64,000 nt of DNA from JAGQPD01 sp020426865 (lineage in GTDB: Bacteria > Planctomycetota > Planctomycetia > Pirellulales > Pirellulaceae), in the NCBI GenBank assembly GCA_041399065.1, contig JAWKTN010000003.1, positions 620,001-684,000 of the forward strand. Reading direction: 5' to 3'. Both the position numbers and the translations under genes were made by a program. Below, in pieces: positions 62,609 through 64,000 of the stretch (position 1 is the first letter of the stretch; each line of letters starts with the position of its first letter). The notes beneath the pieces are model-generated. The model worked only from the letters and a program-made list of their open reading frames with translations, did no database searches and was not told the DNA's origin.

Positions 62609-64000
62609 TTACGCAGAGGCGATTTGCTGAGCGCGGGCATGAATCCGCTGGCGTGCTCGACGCACGCGTTTGGCATCGGCGCGGTCCGTTTTCTCGGCCC
62701 TTCGCCCAATCCGGATGGACGTCGGATGAGCTGAGGCCCAGCGGTCTGGCAAGAGGTCGCTGAGGTATTCTGAGTCTCGATCCAAGAGGCTGGGATTACG
62801 TTGCGTTGCGTAAGCCAGTTTTTGTAGCACGTCGGTGAGATAGTCCTCGACGATCAGGTTGTGACGATGCGCACTGCTGACAATACTCAGTAGCTGCAAC
62901 CGCCCCTTTGCCGCTCGCGGATGTCCCAGAAACAACCAGTTGTTGCGACCAACGGTAAATGGGCGGATGATTTGCTCGGCCTGGTTATTATCAATTGGCA
63001 ACAGTCCGTCACTTAAGTATCGCTGAAGCGACACCCATTGATTCTGCAAGTAACCCACTGCCTTCCCAAAGCGACTGCTCGGCAACGCCGCCTTTCGAAC
63101 CGACTCGCTTTCGAGCCACTTCTCGATTTCCTTCCAGACTAGTACCGCGTCGCTCTGGCGGAGTTCCCCACGCGCGTCAACATCCAACAGCTTGCCGCGT
63201 TCCTCGATCGCATACAACCGCCTGTAAAGAGCCAGCAGCTCGGCACACAGAATCGGTTCGTATGCCTCCGCTTTGACAAACTCCCGGCGCGCGTGTGCAT
63301 TGCAACTGGCATGCACAATGCGGCCATCGCTACGTTCTTCGATGTGCGCATACGCTTCATAGGCATCGGCGACGACCGTACCGCGGTACGAGGCGAGCCG
63401 CGCATCGACGAACCCATGCGATCGCGTCAGTGACCAATGAAAACAGTTATAAGGTGCTAAATCGTCGAGTCCTGCAAATAGCCATGCGTAACTGGTTACC
63501 GACCCCTGAGTATTGACTTCTTGCGGTTCACCATCGGGCGGCTTGGACTTGCGCCCGTTTTCTCAAGACCTCCTCTTGTTCAGCATCGAGTGAACCGCGT
63601 GTCAGCAACAGTCCCGTCGTCTCATCAATGTGAACGATCTGCTGCCCAAGCACGCAGGTGTCCATCAACTCAAACAGCGGACCAGATACGTCCGCACTGT
63701 AGTTGATCAAGTCGTTGATCGTCGAGCGACTGGGAAACCAACCGCACTGTGCGAACCAATCTTGGTGCCGGTAGGTGGGTTGATGGAAGGCGAATTTCTG
63801 CGCCAGAATAGCCGCAATCACATCGAAGTCGTAGCGACAGCCTTCCACAATGGCGATCGGAGCCGGTGCCGCAAACACGCCCTCTTCCGGTTTTCCTTCT
63901 ACCACGTACTTGCAGCGAATAATCCGCTCGACATACGTCTTCGGAGGTTCGAAGCGTAATCGTTCAGTGATCGAATCGCCAATATACCTCATTCCTTCTT
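62609..64000 (-). pseudogene. IS66-family transposase (TnpC), frameshifted and running off the window
   Basis: Two minus-strand frames make one TnpC. The upstream part (63528-63992) has AILAQKFAFHQPTYRHQDWF, STINDLINYSADVSGPLFEL and IDETTGLLL. The downstream frame, open from about 63556 to 62609, has SHGFVDARLASYRGTVVADA, YEAYAHIEE, HASCNAHARREFVKA, LLPIDNNQAEQIIRPF and GRNNWLFLGHPRAA, covering the DDE catalytic region. The two parts are in different frames, with the shift near 63530-63555. The 5' end lies beyond the window. No TnpA/TnpB companions are visible downstream. Confidence 0.85.

Overview
The window looks like chromosome of a planctomycete (Pirellula/Rhodopirellula-like). The evidence is the gene content: a planctomycete-type bacterial microcompartment (BMC) operon, a formylglycine sulfatase, a DUF1501 protein next to a DUF1549/DUF1553 protein with an N-terminal CxxCH haem motif, an ECF sigma factor coupled to a membrane Ser/Thr kinase and a WD40-caspase protein, PEP-CTERM-like and dockerin-like surface proteins, and an IS200-like RAYT of planctomycete type. 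All identifications are by reading the sequence; no database search was run.

Layout. (1) 1-2.2 kb: end of a BMC operon (EutN/CcmL vertex protein, class II aldolase with a C-terminal encapsulation-like helix, lactate/malate dehydrogenase-like enzyme), probably for fucose/rhamnose breakdown. (2) 2.7-11.6 kb: signalling. A FHA-GAF-adenylate cyclase diverges from a tightly overlapping ECF sigma / kinase / WD40-caspase operon. (3) 11.6-18.9 kb: sulfatase, SGNH hydrolase, a broken nucleotidyltransferase pair, and the DUF1501/DUF1553 pair. (4) 19.2-27.4 kb: DsbD-like reductase, phosphotransferase, large zinc metalloprotease, leucyl aminopeptidase. (5) 27.4-40.6 kb: a repeat-built accessory island with five copies of an Rpn-family (PD-(D/E)XK) gene, interleaved with two copies of a PEP-CTERM-like gene, one full and one remnant choice-of-anchor L/dockerin gene, REP-like palindromes and long direct duplications. 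(6) 40.7-54.4 kb: UbiD decarboxylase, prepilin-peptidase-like protein, LOG-family protein, two TlpA-like thioredoxin proteins, UppP, an MBL-fold nuclease-like protein, a TPR protein and a polysaccharide export protein. (7) 54.6-64 kb: an accessory tail with a Tn3 transposase fragment, DUF3052 and AhpD-like genes, a frameshifted RAYT, a 5'-truncated RHS gene with a Cys-rich tail and a membrane-protein neighbour, and degenerate IS91 and IS66 transposases.

The most interesting region is 27.4-40.6 kb. The five Rpn copies are nearly identical, but each has a different number (5, 4, 1, 3, 2) of a four-residue repeat in the C-terminal helix. Rpn proteins are described as anti-phage toxins inhibited by their own separately translated C-terminal part (RpnS), whose helix varies by four-residue repeats. 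A GGAG-8 nt-ATG internal start is conserved in all five copies here. Two copies are frameshifted in complementary ways: one keeps the nuclease half, the other keeps the C-terminal half. The linked PEP-CTERM paralogues differ almost only by amino-acid-changing substitutions, and the choice-of-anchor gene is preceded by a G10 tract lying between -35-like and -10-like hexamers. The region therefore looks like a duplicating, recombining, possibly phase-variable defence and surface-variation island.
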